Origin: Ipomoea triloba | Lineage: Eukaryota; Streptophyta; Magnoliopsida; Solanales; Convolvulaceae | DNA length: 64,000 bases | NCBI RefSeq assembly: GCF_003576645.1 | Contig: NC_044917.1 | Span: 21,393,868 to 21,457,867 of the forward strand | Direction: 5' to 3' | Shown here: positions 11,420 through 22,881 of the stretch, one piece after another | How positions within the stretch are numbered: the stretch's first letter is position 1 | Layout: the number at the start of each line of letters is the position of its first letter | Position numbers and translations under genes: made by a program | The notes under the pieces: model-generated | The model's input: only the letters and a program-made list of their open reading frames with translations | Databases searched by the model: none | Told to the model about the DNA's origin: nothing

Positions 11420-11725
11420 CACTACTAGAAAATTCGCGAATCGTGATGGAAAATCGCGACGGATACTAATCTGTCGCAATATAGCGACCGATATTACGAC
11501 GGAATAGCTTCCGTTGCGAATTCGCGATGGAAATTAATTTTGTCGCTATTTTTGGCGCAAAGAGAAAATAAAACCCGTGAAATCTTGGCGGAAAAATATT
11601 TACGACAAAAAATGCGACGGATTTAAGTTACGTCGTCATTTAGCGACGGAAAAAGACGACGGATTTACGTTCCGTCGCTAAATTACGACGGGAATGGCGA
11701 CCGAATTTTATTCCGTCGTAAAATG
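11420..11725 (+). mobile_element. CACTA (En/Spm) transposon terminus with subterminal repeats
   Basis: CACTACTAGAAAATTCGCG is a typical CACTA terminal inverted repeat. The next 280 bp carry many copies of GCGACGGA or its complement TCCGTCGC in both orientations, the usual transposase-binding subterminal arrays. No matching opposite terminus was found in the window, so only one end is recognised. Confidence 0.8.
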
Positions 11726-12239
11726 AAATATTTTTTTATTAAATAAATTTTGCGCAATTAAAAATTAAAATTAAAAATAAGTGAAATAACATAACCTAGT
11801 CTTCTAATTACATTACCCTGCCCTATCAATTCAAAACCCTCAATTCAGCCCCATCGCTCCCAACCCCCAGCCCTAATTGATTGAGACATCCTCAGCCATC
11901 GCCGCCCCCAGCCATCGTCGCCCCTAGCCATTGCTTCCCCCAGCCATCGTCGCCCCCAGCCATCGCCCCGCCGGCCGCCAGTATCGCACTGCGCACCGCC
12001 GCCGACCAAGCCTGCACAGCGACCGCACTGCGCACCTCTAACCGCACAGCGCAAAGAGGTAATGTTCTATTTTTATTTTTCTTGAAATTATTTTTTGTGT
12101 GAAATCTTAAATTTGTATCCATGTCTCCATCAGCGTGGGTTTAATCACTTAATGATCTTTCTATTATGCTACTTAGTTAAAAATTGAAATCGTAATCCCA
12201 TTTGTGACTTTGTATTAAGATTTTGGTATTTATTCGGTT
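11726..12239. other. Non-genic stretch with a GC-rich CAGCCATCGCCGCCCC patch
   Basis: AT-rich sequence is followed by a C-rich block (11850-12060) with repeated CAGCCATCG(C/T)CGCCCC units. The overlapping frames on both strands there reflect that composition. It may be interior sequence of the CACTA element. No gene is supported. Confidence 0.4.
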
Positions 12240-12561
12240 ATTCCAGTAAACTGGTATTAAAATTCCTAACTGGAATTTATTCCACAGTTTACTGGAAAAC
12301 TGGAATTTTAATTCCAGTCCAGTTTACTGGAATGAACCCAGTAAACTAGAATTTATTCCAGAAATTCGAGTTTAACTGGAAATTTCATTCCACTTACTGG
12401 ACTTAAAGTGGAATGAACCCAGTAAACTGGAATTTACAGTTCAACTAAACATTCTGCTAAACATTGTAAGCTCGAAACTGGTTCAGTGAGTCCGATTACA
12501 AATGGTTCAGTGATATTTTGCCTATGAAACATTCTGCTAAACATTGTAAGCTCGAAACTGG
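12240..12561. repeat. Cluster of CCAGTAAACTGGAATT words and a 32-bp direct repeat
   Basis: Between 12240 and 12440 the words CCAGTAAACTGGAAT and AATTCCAGTTTACTGG recur in both orientations. The phrase AACATTCTGCTAAACATTG, extended through AAGCTCGAAACTGG, then occurs twice about 84 bp apart, just upstream of the PPR gene. This may overlap its promoter. Confidence 0.7.
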
Positions 12562-12578
12562 AAGTGGGCACGGAGAAG

Positions 12579-14744
12579 ATGATAGTGGCGGTAAGAGTTG
12601 CCGCAAATCAGAGAGGGAGACTATCTTCTGCATTGCAGTTACCATGGCTTCTCACCCATAGCGCAACCTTAAACTCTCAATCCATACATTCAACTCTTTC
12701 ATCGCCGGAATCTCATCATTTTAATCCAGGTAAGTTTACTTTATTCCTTTAGCATCTTAATTTTTATTTTTTTTTTATTTTTTTTTTTATTTTTTCAATC
12801 ATAATTTTATTGCAAGATTGCTTTTTTTCTTTTTCTTTTTCTTTTTGTTTCGCATTGATTTGTTGTGTTTTTCTTACTATCGAAGTGTATAGCTTAATTT
12901 GGAGGGAAATATGATTTTTTTTTTCAATTTTATTTTGAATTATTTTTGGGTACCTTTTATATTTATATTTAATTAAAAAGAAAATTTGTTCATAACATAA
13001 TAATACTAATAAAAAAAAACAGTTTTGGGCTGTAAAGAAATTATTTTTCATTGAAAATCCTTTTGATAATTAAATACTATCACATTTCTTGAAGGTGCAC
13101 AAAGATTTTGTATTCCCCAGTTAGAGTTCAATTAAAATGGGAAGCTCTGAGTGTGTTCTTATAATCTCTGTTCCAAAAGTTAATGCTTGAGCTGTAAGAG
13201 AATTGCCTTTTACGGAAAACATTTCAGACTATCAAATGCTCATATGCACTCTTAAAGCTTGCAAACATTCCCACAATTTGAGGACTACAATTGGAACACA
13301 TGGTCGAATGATCAAACTTGGATATGAAATGTATCCATCCCTTCTGTCATTGTTGATTGTAGTGTATTTATCATGTGAGTGCCTCAGTCCTGCACGCCAA
13401 CTGCTAAGTGAAATTTCTGAATGGGATTTTGATGTGGTTCCTGGAAATTTGATTATTGCGGGTTTCATGAAGATGAGGGAAGTTGATGTTGCAAGGAAAC
13501 TATTTTACAAAATGCCCATCCGAGATGTGGTCACATGGAACTCAATTATAGGAGGTTTGGTAAAAAATGCATTGTATAAGGAGGCACTAAGTATCTTCAG
13601 AAAGATGCTGAGATCTGACATGGAACCGGATGCATACACGTTTTCATCTCTAGTCACGGCATGTGCGAGACTTGGAGCTATTGATCATGCTAAGTGGGTT
13701 CATAATTTGTTGATTGAGAGAAAAATTGAATTGAACTACATTTTATCATCTGCATTGATAGATATGTACTCTAAATGTGGAGATATTGAAACAGCTAAAG
13801 GAATTTTTTACCGTGTTGAACGCAGTAATGTCTGTGTTTGGAATGCAATGATTAATGGACTAGCAACTCATGGTCTTGCTATAGAAGCTCTTAAGATTTT
13901 CTCAAAGATGGAGGCAGAAAAAGTTGTGCCTGATTCTATAACCTTTATTGCACTTCTAACTGCATGCAGTCACAATGGGTTAGTTGAAGAGGGTCGGAGA
14001 TATTTTGATATAATGAAACAGCGTTGCTTGATTCAACCTGAACTTGAACATTATGGAGCAATGGTTGATCTGCTGGGGAGGGCTGGACTTCTTAACGAAG
14101 CTTATGCAATGATCAAGGAAATGCCAATGCAACCTGATGCTGTTATATGGAGGGCATTTCTTAGTGCTTGTAGAATTCACAACAACTCTGAGTTGGGTGA
14201 AGTTGCTAGCACAGAAATATCACATCTTAGCAGTGGAGATTATGTTTTACTGTCAAACATATATTGTTCCATAAGAAAGTGGGATAGTGCTGAGGAATTG
14301 AGGCATAAAATGAAACAGAAAGGAGTTCGTAAAAGAAGTGGAAGAAGTGGGGTGGAATTGGGTGGCGTTATTCACCAATTCAAGGCAGGCGATAGATCAC
14401 ACCCTGAAACAAGCATTATATACAAATCATTGGAACTGTTGATGAAACGAACCAAAATGGAGGGTTTTAATCCTGCAACTGACTTGGTGTTGATGGATGT
14501 ATCTGAGGAGGAAAAGGAGGAAAATTTGAATTTCCATAGTGAAAAGTTGGCAGTGACCTATGGGATCCTAAAGTCAAGTCCTGACACTTGTATTAAGGTT
14601 ACAAAAAATCTTCGGATTTGTCCTGATTGCCATTCATGGATAAAGCTGGTGTCAAAGGTGTTAAATAGAGTGATAATTGTAAGGGACCGGATCCGTTTCC
14701 ATCACTTTGAAGGTGGTTTTTGTACTTGCGGAGACTATTGGTGA
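12579..14744 (+). CDS. DYW-class pentatricopeptide repeat protein, At5g50990-like
   Basis: PLS-class PPR proteins bind organellar RNA, and the DYW domain is a cytidine deaminase used in C-to-U editing. The main exon (13201-14744) encodes tandem PPR motifs (for example VVTWNSIIGGLVKNALYKEA, then VCVWNAMINGLATHG). E/E+ motifs follow, then a complete DYW domain with HSEKLA (the deaminase HxE), CPDCHSW and the terminal CGDYW. A proposed first exon (12579-12729, ATG to the donor CCAG|GTAAGT) gives an Arg/Ser-rich organelle-type presequence. It joins in frame at 13201, for about 564 residues. The splice is inferred; without it the first ATG of the main frame is 13236. The protein most resembles Arabidopsis At5g50990 (PCMP-H59) from memory. 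No frameshift or missing catalytic residue is seen. Confidence 0.9.
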
Positions 14745-15841
14745 AAATGTTTGGGGATTTTGAAGTGCAACTAGGGGTGCTCTTTGATGTTCTAGAAGAA
14801 AACTGGTTACTGGAAGCTAAAATGTTTGAAACTACAACCCCCGCCATGCTCACTTGTCATTTTACTGAAACAAGGTGAGGGCTTTGTTCTAGAACATCAA
14901 ATCACAAGGTTGGTTGAATTTCAAAACTTGAATACCACCTGAAAAATATTACCAACAAAAAAGAAAAAAAGATACTTTTAGTACTAATATTTTTTACCTC
15001 ATATGACCCTATTCCTTATTATATGACTGGAAAAGTTAACTAGTACTTCCCTTATTATTGTGTTGTTATTATTATCCATATTATTATGGCCAACTTAACA
15101 GGTCTAAACTAGTCCGTGGAAGAAGAGATGCCTATATGCCAGGATTTGCAGCTTCTGAGCCGTGATTTATTGTTAACCGATCTGGATTGAGATTGAGATT
15201 AACCGGAAACTGGTTTGCATGAATGTCATGAAGTAGGTTTGATTGGAAGCTCATTTGTTCAGTAAGCAGTATTTTGGAGAATTTTGGAGAAGAGACCAAG
15301 GTTCGAAATTCGGTAGCGGCAGTGTGGAGATTGTGCTCAAAGTGAGCAAATCTCTTGTGTGCACTAACATTTGGCCCTGTTTGCTGAGGTACTAAGTTAC
15401 CTTAATTTACATTTTCTTAAATGCTCTGTCGGGCCAGGATGTGGAGTGAGGCCCTGAGTGTTGGGAATTCAACCAACCTTTTGGGCAAGAAGGTTTGATT
15501 GCAAGCATTTATCGGAACTTACTGGTATTACCATGCAATTAAAAGTTTAAAAGATCTCACTTTCTTCTTGCTATTGTTGTCAATAAATGTGTAAACCGCT
15601 CGATCTTGTACAATGTCCAAAATAGACCTGCAATAAGCAATTTTTTTAGGTTGTGTTTGATTGGAGACTTTTCTATGAGATTTGATACTCATTATCATGT
15701 TTGTTTGTCTATTTTTATTACTTTATTATTGGATTTAAATATTTAAGTAATTATTTTCTTCCTTATTTTTAAACAATGGAATTTTAAACAATGGAATCAA
15801 AAGGAAGAAAAAATTTTGAAAAAGAAAAAGAGATCATTCTT

Positions 15842-15843
<2 letters not shown>
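14745..15843. other. PPR 3' flank and intergenic sequence
   Basis: The first few hundred bases are probably 3' UTR. TTCTAGAACATCAAA occurs near 14889, and its near-complement TTTGATGTTCTAGAA near 14783, a possible hairpin. The rest is ordinary AT-rich intergenic DNA with no gene seen. Confidence 0.5.
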
Positions 15844-15930
<87 letters not shown>

Positions 15931-16695
15931 NNNNNNNNNNNNNNNNNNNNNNNNNNNNNNNNNNNNNNNNNNNNNNNNNNNNNNNNNNNNNNNNNNNNNN
16001 NNNNNNNNNNNNNNNNNNNNNNNNNNNNNNNNNNNNNNNNNNNNNNNNNNNNNNNNNNNNNNNNNNNNNNNNNNNNNNNNNNNNNNNNNNNNNNNNNNNN
16101 NNNNNNNNNNNNNNNNNNNNNNNNNNNNNNNNNNNNNNNNNNNNNNNNNNNNNNNNNNNNNNNNNNNNNNNNNNNNNNNNNNNNNNNNNNNNNNNNNNNN
16201 NNNNNNNNNNNNNNNNNNNNNNNNNNNNNNNNNNNNNNNNNNNNNNNNNNNNNNNNNNNNNNNNNNNNNNNNNNNNNNNNNNNNNNNNNNNNNNNNNNNN
16301 NNNNNNNNNNNNNNNNNNNNNNNNNNNNNNNNNNNNNNNNNNNNNNNNNNNNNNNNNNNNNNNNNNNNNNNNNNNNNNNNNNNNNNNNNNNNNNNNNNNN
16401 NNNNNNNNNNNNNNNNNNNNNNNNNNNNNNNNNNNNNNNNNNNNNNNNNNNNNNNNNNNNNNNNNNNNNNNNNNNNNNNNNNNNNNNNNNNNNNNNNNNN
16501 NNNNNNNNNNNNNNNNNNNNNNNNNNNNNNNNNNNNNNNNNNNNNNNNNNNNNNNNNNNNNNNNNNNNNNNNNNNNNNNNNNNNNNNNNNNNNNNNNNNN
16601 NNNNNNNNNNNNNNNNNNNNNNNNNNNNNNNNNNNNNNNNNNNNNNNNNNNNNNNNNNNNNNNNNNNNNNNNNNNNNNNNNNNNNNNNNNNNNNN

Positions 16696-16772
<77 letters not shown>
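15844..16772. repeat. (TA)n microsatellite interrupted by a 765-base assembly gap
   Basis: Pure TA repeats lie on both sides of an N run at 15931-16695. The assembler stalled in the microsatellite, so the true contents and length of the gap are unknown. All long frames crossing it are artefacts. Confidence 0.95.
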
Positions 16773-16775
<3 letters not shown>

Positions 16776-17081
16776 GCTTAGGCTTTGGTGTGGTAAAAGT
16801 CGCAAGTGTGGTGATGCGGATGAATCTCAACCTTAGATCAACTCATATTTTAAAAAAAATTGCCATTTTTTTTTACATCCATTGGAAGGACACCCCAGGG
16901 GCGGAGCTACCCGTTGCCCCCCCTCCCTCCCTCCCACCCCATTTTTAGATATATATGTGTGTGTGCGCGCGCGCGTGTATTATTATAATATACTCCCTTC
17001 GTCTCATTTTATGTGTCTGGTTCAATTAATGAGGTTTACCTAAAGTTATTTTTAATACACAAATCATAAACGATCACAATA

Positions 17082-17110
<29 letters not shown>
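16773..17110. mobile_element. MITE fragments: CAGGGGCGGAG terminus and half a Stowaway
   Basis: CAGGGGCGGAGCTACC at 16898 is a common plant MITE terminus. ATACTCCCTTCGTCTCATTTTA at about 16989 is one Stowaway/Mariner end without a partner. (TG)n(CG)n and (TA)n tracts separate them. No gene is seen. Confidence 0.5.
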
Positions 17111-17114
<4 letters not shown>

Positions 17115-17620
17115 CAGATCTAAAAGTTTTTGAAGGCACAATAATGTGCATTACAAGGAACAACAATGTGTTCTGGAAGGCTCAACAATATGCACTCTAA
17201 GTCAAAACAATATGTCCTTCGAAGGCACAACATTATGCTTTGAAAGACATAACATTGTGCTCTGCAATAATGAAAAGAAATGCAAAAAATACACTGAAAG
17301 AAAATTTTTTTTTTTAACTTATTAGCCAAAGCAATGTGCACTAGAAGGCATATCGTTGTGTTTTGAAAGAAACAACATTGTGCTCTGGAAGGCATAACAA
17401 TATACTAATGCAAGAAGGGAAAAAATGTTCTGAAAGACAAAAAAAAAATTAACTTACACAAATTTTTCATAATGCCACGGCGTTTTTTGTTTTTTGTTGT
17501 TTTTTTTTTTTAATTGCTTCATTCTAATCGTTGATTTGGACTGAACCAATGGATGAAATTAAACCTTTTTTCTTATACCTAAGGCTTTTTTTTCTTATAC
17601 CTAAGGCTTCTTTTGCACAT
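17111..17620 (-). mobile_element. Phrase-repeat element, family A, copy 1
   Basis: It lies between two (TA)n tracts. About 17120-17400 consists of repeats of GAAGGCA(C/T)AACAATGTG(C/T)(A/T)CT, an imperfect unit of 22-30 bp. It continues with ATTAACTTACACAAATTTTT, CACGGCG and GATTTGGACTGAACCAATGG. The same series occurs in reverse complement at 34913-35400. No coding capacity is seen; the 91-residue minus frame is repeat translation. Confidence 0.65.
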
Positions 17621-17626
17621 GATATG

Positions 17627-17628
<2 letters not shown>

Positions 17629-17684
<56 letters not shown>

Positions 17685-17712
17685 GTGTGTGTGTATATAT
17701 ACGTAATATATA
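17629..17712. repeat. Compound (TA)n(CA)n(TG)n(TA)n microsatellite
   Basis: TA repeats pass into ACACAC..., then GTGTGT, then TATATA, giving a self-complementary tract able to form a hairpin. Just upstream, TTTTTTCTTATACCTAAGGCTT is duplicated in tandem. Confidence 0.9.
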
Positions 17713-18400
17713 TTTTTATATAATTATTAATTAATTAATATTTATTTTGATTCTAATTCTTATTTAGTACCAAAGAAAGAGGCACTTGATCCAAAAACCT
17801 TGGTAGGATAACGTTATTGGCGCGGTTCAGCTGATCCTTCCGATGACTTAAACCTTATCTCAGGCAATGGTATTTTTGTCTCATCAATTTTTTTAAAAAA
17901 TATTTTCCCAATGAGTTAATTCGAGCAGAGATCCATTGGCTTTGGGGACATTTTTAAATTTAGTCCTAAGAGAATTATTTTTGTCATTTAGCACCCTAAA
18001 ATATTATATATTTTGGATGCTTTTGAAAGCTCAGGGTGGCGACATCATCTTCAATCTGACTGCTATTATTTTAGTCCATAATTCTGTGAATCATCTACTA
18101 CATACCGCGGTAATTCAACAACAAAAAAAAAAGGAAAGAATTCTCTTGTTTGTGAATCAAATATTTGGTATTATTTGGTAATATTTTGTCACTAAGGATG
18201 TGTTTGGTCAATCAAAACTTTGGTAATAGACTAATAGTAATTAATTTAAGTAGAATGAGTTTTGTTTTACTAAGTAGTAAATAAGAATTAGAATCAAAAT
18301 AAATAAATAATTAATAAATAAATTAATTAATTCATTAAAATAAAAATAAATAACTATATAAAAATATATAATGGATATATATGCGTGTGTATTAAAATTC
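17713..18400. mobile_element. Element with 90-bp AT-rich inverted ends plus a Tourist-type half
   Basis: TATTTTGATTCTAATTCTTATTTAGTA near 17740 is mirrored by TAAATAAGAATTAGAATCAAAATA near 18275-18300, with further AT-rich complementarity outside. The middle contains CTAAGGATGTGTTTGGTCAA (18193), a Tourist/PIF-type left end without a partner. The 81-residue frame at 17936-18181 lacks a recognisable domain. Confidence 0.45.
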
Positions 18401-18762
18401 CATATTTAATGGATAGACAATGACTTTTTTCTTTTTTTGAGCCAAACGACTAGCAGTCCTGACATTAATGAATTACTCAACTAGTCAATTCTTTTCAGTT
18501 GTCAAAATTGAAAAAGTTTCAAAGTTCTTCATTTCAAAGTCAAAATTGAAAACAGTTAAAAGGGCACTTCCGAAATATAAAACCATTGCAAACGTGTCAA
18601 CTCTGTGAATTCATAATAGAAAACTTTTAGAAGATCGCTTCCAACATTCATGGAGTCATCACAGGCAGCAGATGTAGTCATAAGAAACCCTGAGCTTGAC
18701 CTCTTTGGTGAGGGGAGGAGGAGGGACATGTAATACTAAAAGAAACAATTTAAACAGCTCTG
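18401..18762. other. Kish 3' flank
   Basis: This is AT-rich sequence downstream of the Kish stop codon, partly its probable 3' UTR. No other gene is seen. Confidence 0.4.
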
Positions 18763-20174
18763 TCAAAAGAAGATTATTGAAACACCCATCGTCAAGCATC
18801 CCACTGCCACCCAAGGACTTAGGCGCTCACCTATCACACAAAACAGATCATTGGATGGGAATTACTAAGAAACAAAATGTCACATTGCTTTGAAGTAATG
18901 TAATTCACAGAGGTTATTGCTTCAAACCAATGGATAGTTAATTACCACCGGCAGTAAATTATTTTGTTCTTTATAATTCTAACAAACAGACATCAAGATT
19001 TTGGTTGGTAAACTTTAGCATTGTCCAATATCATTCCCAAAGTTCACCTATTCATCTCGCCTATGTAACTTAAGAAATAAGTCTGAGCTTTAAGTCAAGA
19101 TCCAGATTTCAGCACTTGTACCTACTTCTGTTTAGTTCTCTTCCATTTTATGTCTATAACACAACAGCATGGGTGAGCCAGATACACATACACCTTTAAC
19201 AACACTTTTGGTCCCTGAATTATTTCACTTTTGAAAATTTGGTCACTGTTAATTGATTTGAACATATTTAGTCCCTTAATTGTTGATTATGCTGCACTTC
19301 TAGTCCTTGTTATATAATTATCAAATTCCGTTAACAAACTCTTTTTTATGAGATTAATTTTGTCATTTAGAATCAATATCAATGGTTAAAGTTTCACTCT
19401 CTCCATGGGAATATTATTTTTAATAGCGAATATTAATTCTAAATAATAAAAATAACCACATATGTTAATGAAGTTTGACAATTATATAACACTAGGGGCT
19501 AAAAGTGCAACATTTTGAACAATGAGGGGCTAAATTTGTTTAAATTAATTTACAAGGACCAAATTTTCAAAAGTGAAACAATTCAGGGGTCAAAAGTGTT
19601 TTTTCCCTTTATTTAAATCTTGGCATTTTTTTTTCAGCAGCATGATGAAGACACAAGCATAAACTCTTACCTATCCTGGCTGCTTTCCAAAAGAATCCTC
19701 GAAACCTGTCATATTTTAATTCTAATCAGATGCAACTAAGACTTTTTTTTTTTTGATAGAGATACAACTGAGACATAAGATTGAGAAAAATAATAATAAT
19801 AAACAAATAAATAAAAAGAGTAGCAGCAAACATATGAGAATGAACAACTTTCGCTGAGCAAGAGGAATTACATAAGAAATATCAATTGTAATGATACTGC
19901 CGCATGCCTACAACCCTGACAAAAAAAGTTAATTTGAAGATGCCCATTTTTTTTGTATAACATTTGAAGACATACCCAGTTCTCTGTTCAAGAAGTGCTG
20001 GAAAATGCATCTTCACATAAGTGCATGTACAGATCCCTAATAGCACAACTGTAAGGAAAGAATGGAAGTTGAAGAGTGCTGACTGAAAGGACAAGAATAC
20101 AAATATCAGCTAATATTACTCAGTATATTTATAGCAACATTATCATTCCTCTAATTTCAAATCCATCTCACCAT
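18763..20174 (-). CDS. KISH: Protein Kish (TMEM167 homologue), four coding exons
   Basis: Kish proteins are about 70-residue membrane proteins of the early secretory pathway (Golgi). The coding exons on the minus strand are 20172-20174 (ATG only, followed directly by GTGAG), 19976-20082, 19671-19705 and 18763-18830 (stop TGA). All three introns are GT-AG and the phases join exactly, giving 70 residues. Exon 2 encodes SALFNFHSFLTVVLLG (first membrane segment) and FPALLEQRT. Exon 3 encodes GFRGFFWKAARI. Exon 4 encodes GERLSPWVAVGCLTMGVSII (second membrane segment). The order and length match plant Kish throughout. Intron 3 contains the fold-back MITE at 19201-19600. The identification is strong; the ATG-only first coding exon is inferred from the splice sites. 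Confidence 0.9.
19201..19600. mobile_element. Fold-back MITE inside a Kish intron
   Basis: AACACTTTTGGTCCCTGAATT at the left is mirrored by AATTCAGGGGTCAAAAGTGTT at the right, and complementarity continues inward. Its 'TTTTGGTCC' ends resemble the other hairpin elements in this window, but the target duplication is not clear. Confidence 0.8.
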
Positions 20175-21640
20175 ATTTCAACTTTCCAAGAGGACTTCCT
20201 TCAATTCTGAAAAGAACAAAAACAAGAGCATCCATTAGTTTCCTCCTGGCTGCAAATCCAAATGTAAGATAAGAACTAATTTGATGTAGGAAAAGTTTCT
20301 CCTACCCAATGAGAATTAAAAACATAAAATCTTACCCACATAGAGCCAGTTTATCAACCATTCAACTAATGCTTTAAATCCTATTACTCCATATTAAATA
20401 ACTGCTTAAAATTCAATCCTAGAAACCCAAACTTGTTGTAAGTAAATAACCAAAATTTTAAGAGGAATTTACATCCTTATCCTCCATAATTTCTTGAAAA
20501 AAATATTTATCATCAGCATTTGTTAATTGGAAACCTAATCCGATTATAACAGAATGTGTTCTATGACTAGCAAGATCCAAAAGCTTAACACAGAAATAAG
20601 TACATTTCATTTTATTTAAGTTCACAAATGTGCTTCAGATATTTATTTATTTGCATAATTCACTAAACTCTATGCAAGGAACCTGATATTGAAATCAGAT
20701 TCATCTTTGCCTGATAAAAAATTGAGAGATATAATGCAGAATAACTATAAAGAAGCTACAGAGAGATATATATGAAGAAAATGATGACTAAGAAAACTTG
20801 ATAGATCATCTACAGAAAATTCAACAAAGTACAATTAAGCAAAGGCTTTGATTTTCTCAAAAAAAAAAAAGCAAAGGCTTTGAACAGATCCAATTATCCA
20901 AATAAGAATTATCAAACCCATTCACCACAAATTTCAACAATGAAATAATGGGATTTTAATAAGCAATTGCAGCTAGCAGCCAATCCTACAGCTATGCTTC
21001 CACTCTAGTCAGCTGATGATGGGATAAACTAATTCCAATACCAATTGTAAACTAACAAGTCAAGTATCTTTGCATTTAGCATTGTACAAAATCTGTGAAA
21101 GAATCTACAGAGTATCTTTCTATATCATCCCCTAGATCTCAAGACTTACAGAGACTAACCATTTGAGTTCAAATTTTAAAAAAATAAAAAAACAAAAAAC
21201 CCTAGCATTTCACCACATCCAATTTTCCGCAAGGGTGCCTAGGCCTGTTTGGCAACCCCTTAATCGAACAATAACAAAAATCGGATTTCTTAAGGTAACA
21301 AAATCAGATAAATCAAGCAAGCATCAAACCAGGTTAGGCATCTTCATATCATATGCCGATCTTAGTTCAATAAGCCAAATCAATTGATAAAGCATATTCA
21401 AGCCTAAAATAACGTGTATTTGTATAATATATATATGCAGTATGACAGTGTATACACATCTCACATCTGCATTCCGCGTCTAATCTAGAGGGAGAAGACG
21501 AACCTAAGCTGCAGAGGTGGTGATCGGCTGACGGTGGTGGTACAGACTGCGCGAGGCGATCGACGGCGGTCACCGGAGTGGTATAGCAACGGAATTTGAA
21601 TTCTACGGAAACGAAAATCCAACAAATTTTCCCGAATTAA
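20175..21640 (-). other. Probable 5' UTR intron and 5' exon of Kish
   Basis: No coding sequence is seen in 20175-21480. On the minus strand a GC-rich stretch at about 21500-21620 (CCGCCGTCGATCGCCTCGCG) ends in a possible donor, CTTAG|GTTCGT. It resembles a non-coding first exon joined to the short ATG exon at 20172. The 68-residue frame over it is therefore more likely UTR than protein. The region 21163-21387 holds no recognised gene. Confidence 0.45.
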
Positions 21641-21883
21641 TTAACCGACACGCTGTTTTCCGTTTACCTTTAAAAAAAATATTTGTATACGCAAACTGCA
21701 ACTGTAAATCTGTGAGAAAGCGGCATACAAGTTGAAAATGTCAGATTATCTTTTTTTTTTTTTTGAGTACAATGTCAGATTATCTTAATTCTTAAGAAAT
21801 ATTAAATTTTTTTTATGTTTGGTTAAAACTGAAATATATAATATAAATCTATTTTTTAAAGGAAAAATGATTTATATTAAAAG
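21641..21883. other. AT-rich intergenic sequence with a short duplication
   Basis: The phrase AATGTCAGATTATCTT occurs twice (21738 and 21770) on either side of a T run, like the flank of a small retroposed insertion. No gene is seen. Confidence 0.4.
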
Positions 21884-22125
21884 CTTAAAAATAGAGTTAG
21901 GGAACAACGTCCCAAAACAAAACATCATCTTGCAAAGAGGACATATAAGCTCTTGCTAAAGAATGAGCTAAAACATTCCCTGTTTTAGGAACATAAGAAA
22001 CTGAACAAGAACCAAATGAACACATTCACATTCTTCCGTGGTAATTCCAATATAAAAAAGAATATCTGAAGTAGCCATAAGATTACCACTCAAAGTAGCA
22101 CAATCCATATACAACGCAACTAACG
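21884..22125 (-). pseudogene. LINE-type RNase H C-terminal fragment
   Basis: The minus strand reads DCATLSGNLMATSDILF. After a frame change it reads SVSYVPKTGNVLAHSLARAY, then VLFWDVVP and a stop. The '.VPR..N..AH.LAR' pattern is the end of the RNase H domain that closes plant LINE ORF2 proteins. Only this terminal part is present and it is frameshifted. Confidence 0.7.
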
Positions 22126-22133
22126 GTAAGTAT

Positions 22134-22474
22134 TGTTACCGGTATGTATTTTGTATTATTGATCTGAGTATAATGAGCAATACAATGAGTAAGTAATTAG
22201 AACAGTTCTAGTACAATAGTGTTTGAGGACAATGGTGTTGTGTGTAAGAAACAAAGTCCCCCTCTCCACTACAATAGGGCTCCTCTTATACTTGAGGTAC
22301 AACAACACTTTGTGACTTGTAACGGTTGTTCAATGATGGTGAGCTTTCAATGGTAGTGGAGCTGTTGATAATAACTCCTCTCCTCAAGTGTAACGGGTGA
22401 TCGTTTGACTCTTGAGTCCACTTGCCTGCTTGTGATTCGGGTCGGGTGCTACTTGCCCAATTAACCTATCACCA
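22134..22474 (-). repeat. LTR in minus orientation with adjoining polypurine tract
   Basis: On the minus strand the tract GGGAGTAGGGGGGCTGG (about 22474-22490) is followed by TGATAGGTTAATTGGGC. Sequence then runs to GGTAACA near 22134, about 340 bp bounded by TG...CA. A purine-rich tract directly before a TG start is the signature of a 3' LTR. A related start lies at 24482 in the opposite orientation. Confidence 0.55.
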
Positions 22475-22589
22475 GCCCCCCTACTCCCAGTTTGCGAGCG
22501 TAGTCGAGTCAACTAGGGAGTAGTAATAGTCCAAAATGAGATGAATACGGAGTTTTTTTAAAGGCCAACGCGGAGGCCAAGACAGGGCC

Positions 22590-22840
22590 TTGACAAAAAG
22601 TGGCCGAGGCCACGCCTTGGCCAAAAGTGGTCGAGGCCACGCCTCGGCAAAGAGTGGCCGAGGTCGGGCCTCAGACAAGAGTGGCCGAGGCCGTGCCTCG
22701 GCCAAACACAAAACGCCAAAAAAAAAATGGAACTGGGTCGAGGCTATGCCTCGGCCACGCCTCGGCCAATTGTGGACGAGGCTTGACCGAGGCATGGCTT
22801 CGACCCAGTTCCAATTTTTTTTTTTGGCATTTTGTGTGCA
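22590..22840. repeat. CGAGGC-rich repeat and a 130-bp near-perfect palindrome
   Basis: GTGGCCGAGGCC(A/G)(C/T)GCCTCGGCC units are repeated from 22600 to 22700. From 22707 to 22840 a hairpin has arms of about 45 bp (CCAAAAAAAAAATGGAACTGGG matched by CCCAGTTCCAATTTTTTTTTTTGG). The frames on both strands here are low-complexity artefacts. The same CGAGGC words recur near 24140-24195. Confidence 0.75.
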
Positions 22841-22881
22841 AGCTCACTTCAACCGGCTGTAGGCCCGGTCGAAGGTCCGCT

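Noticed and set aside
15784..16948. Four long frames of 320-385 residues on both strands
   Set aside because: They cross the N gap and the TA microsatellite; the residues are unknown or Ile-Tyr repeats.
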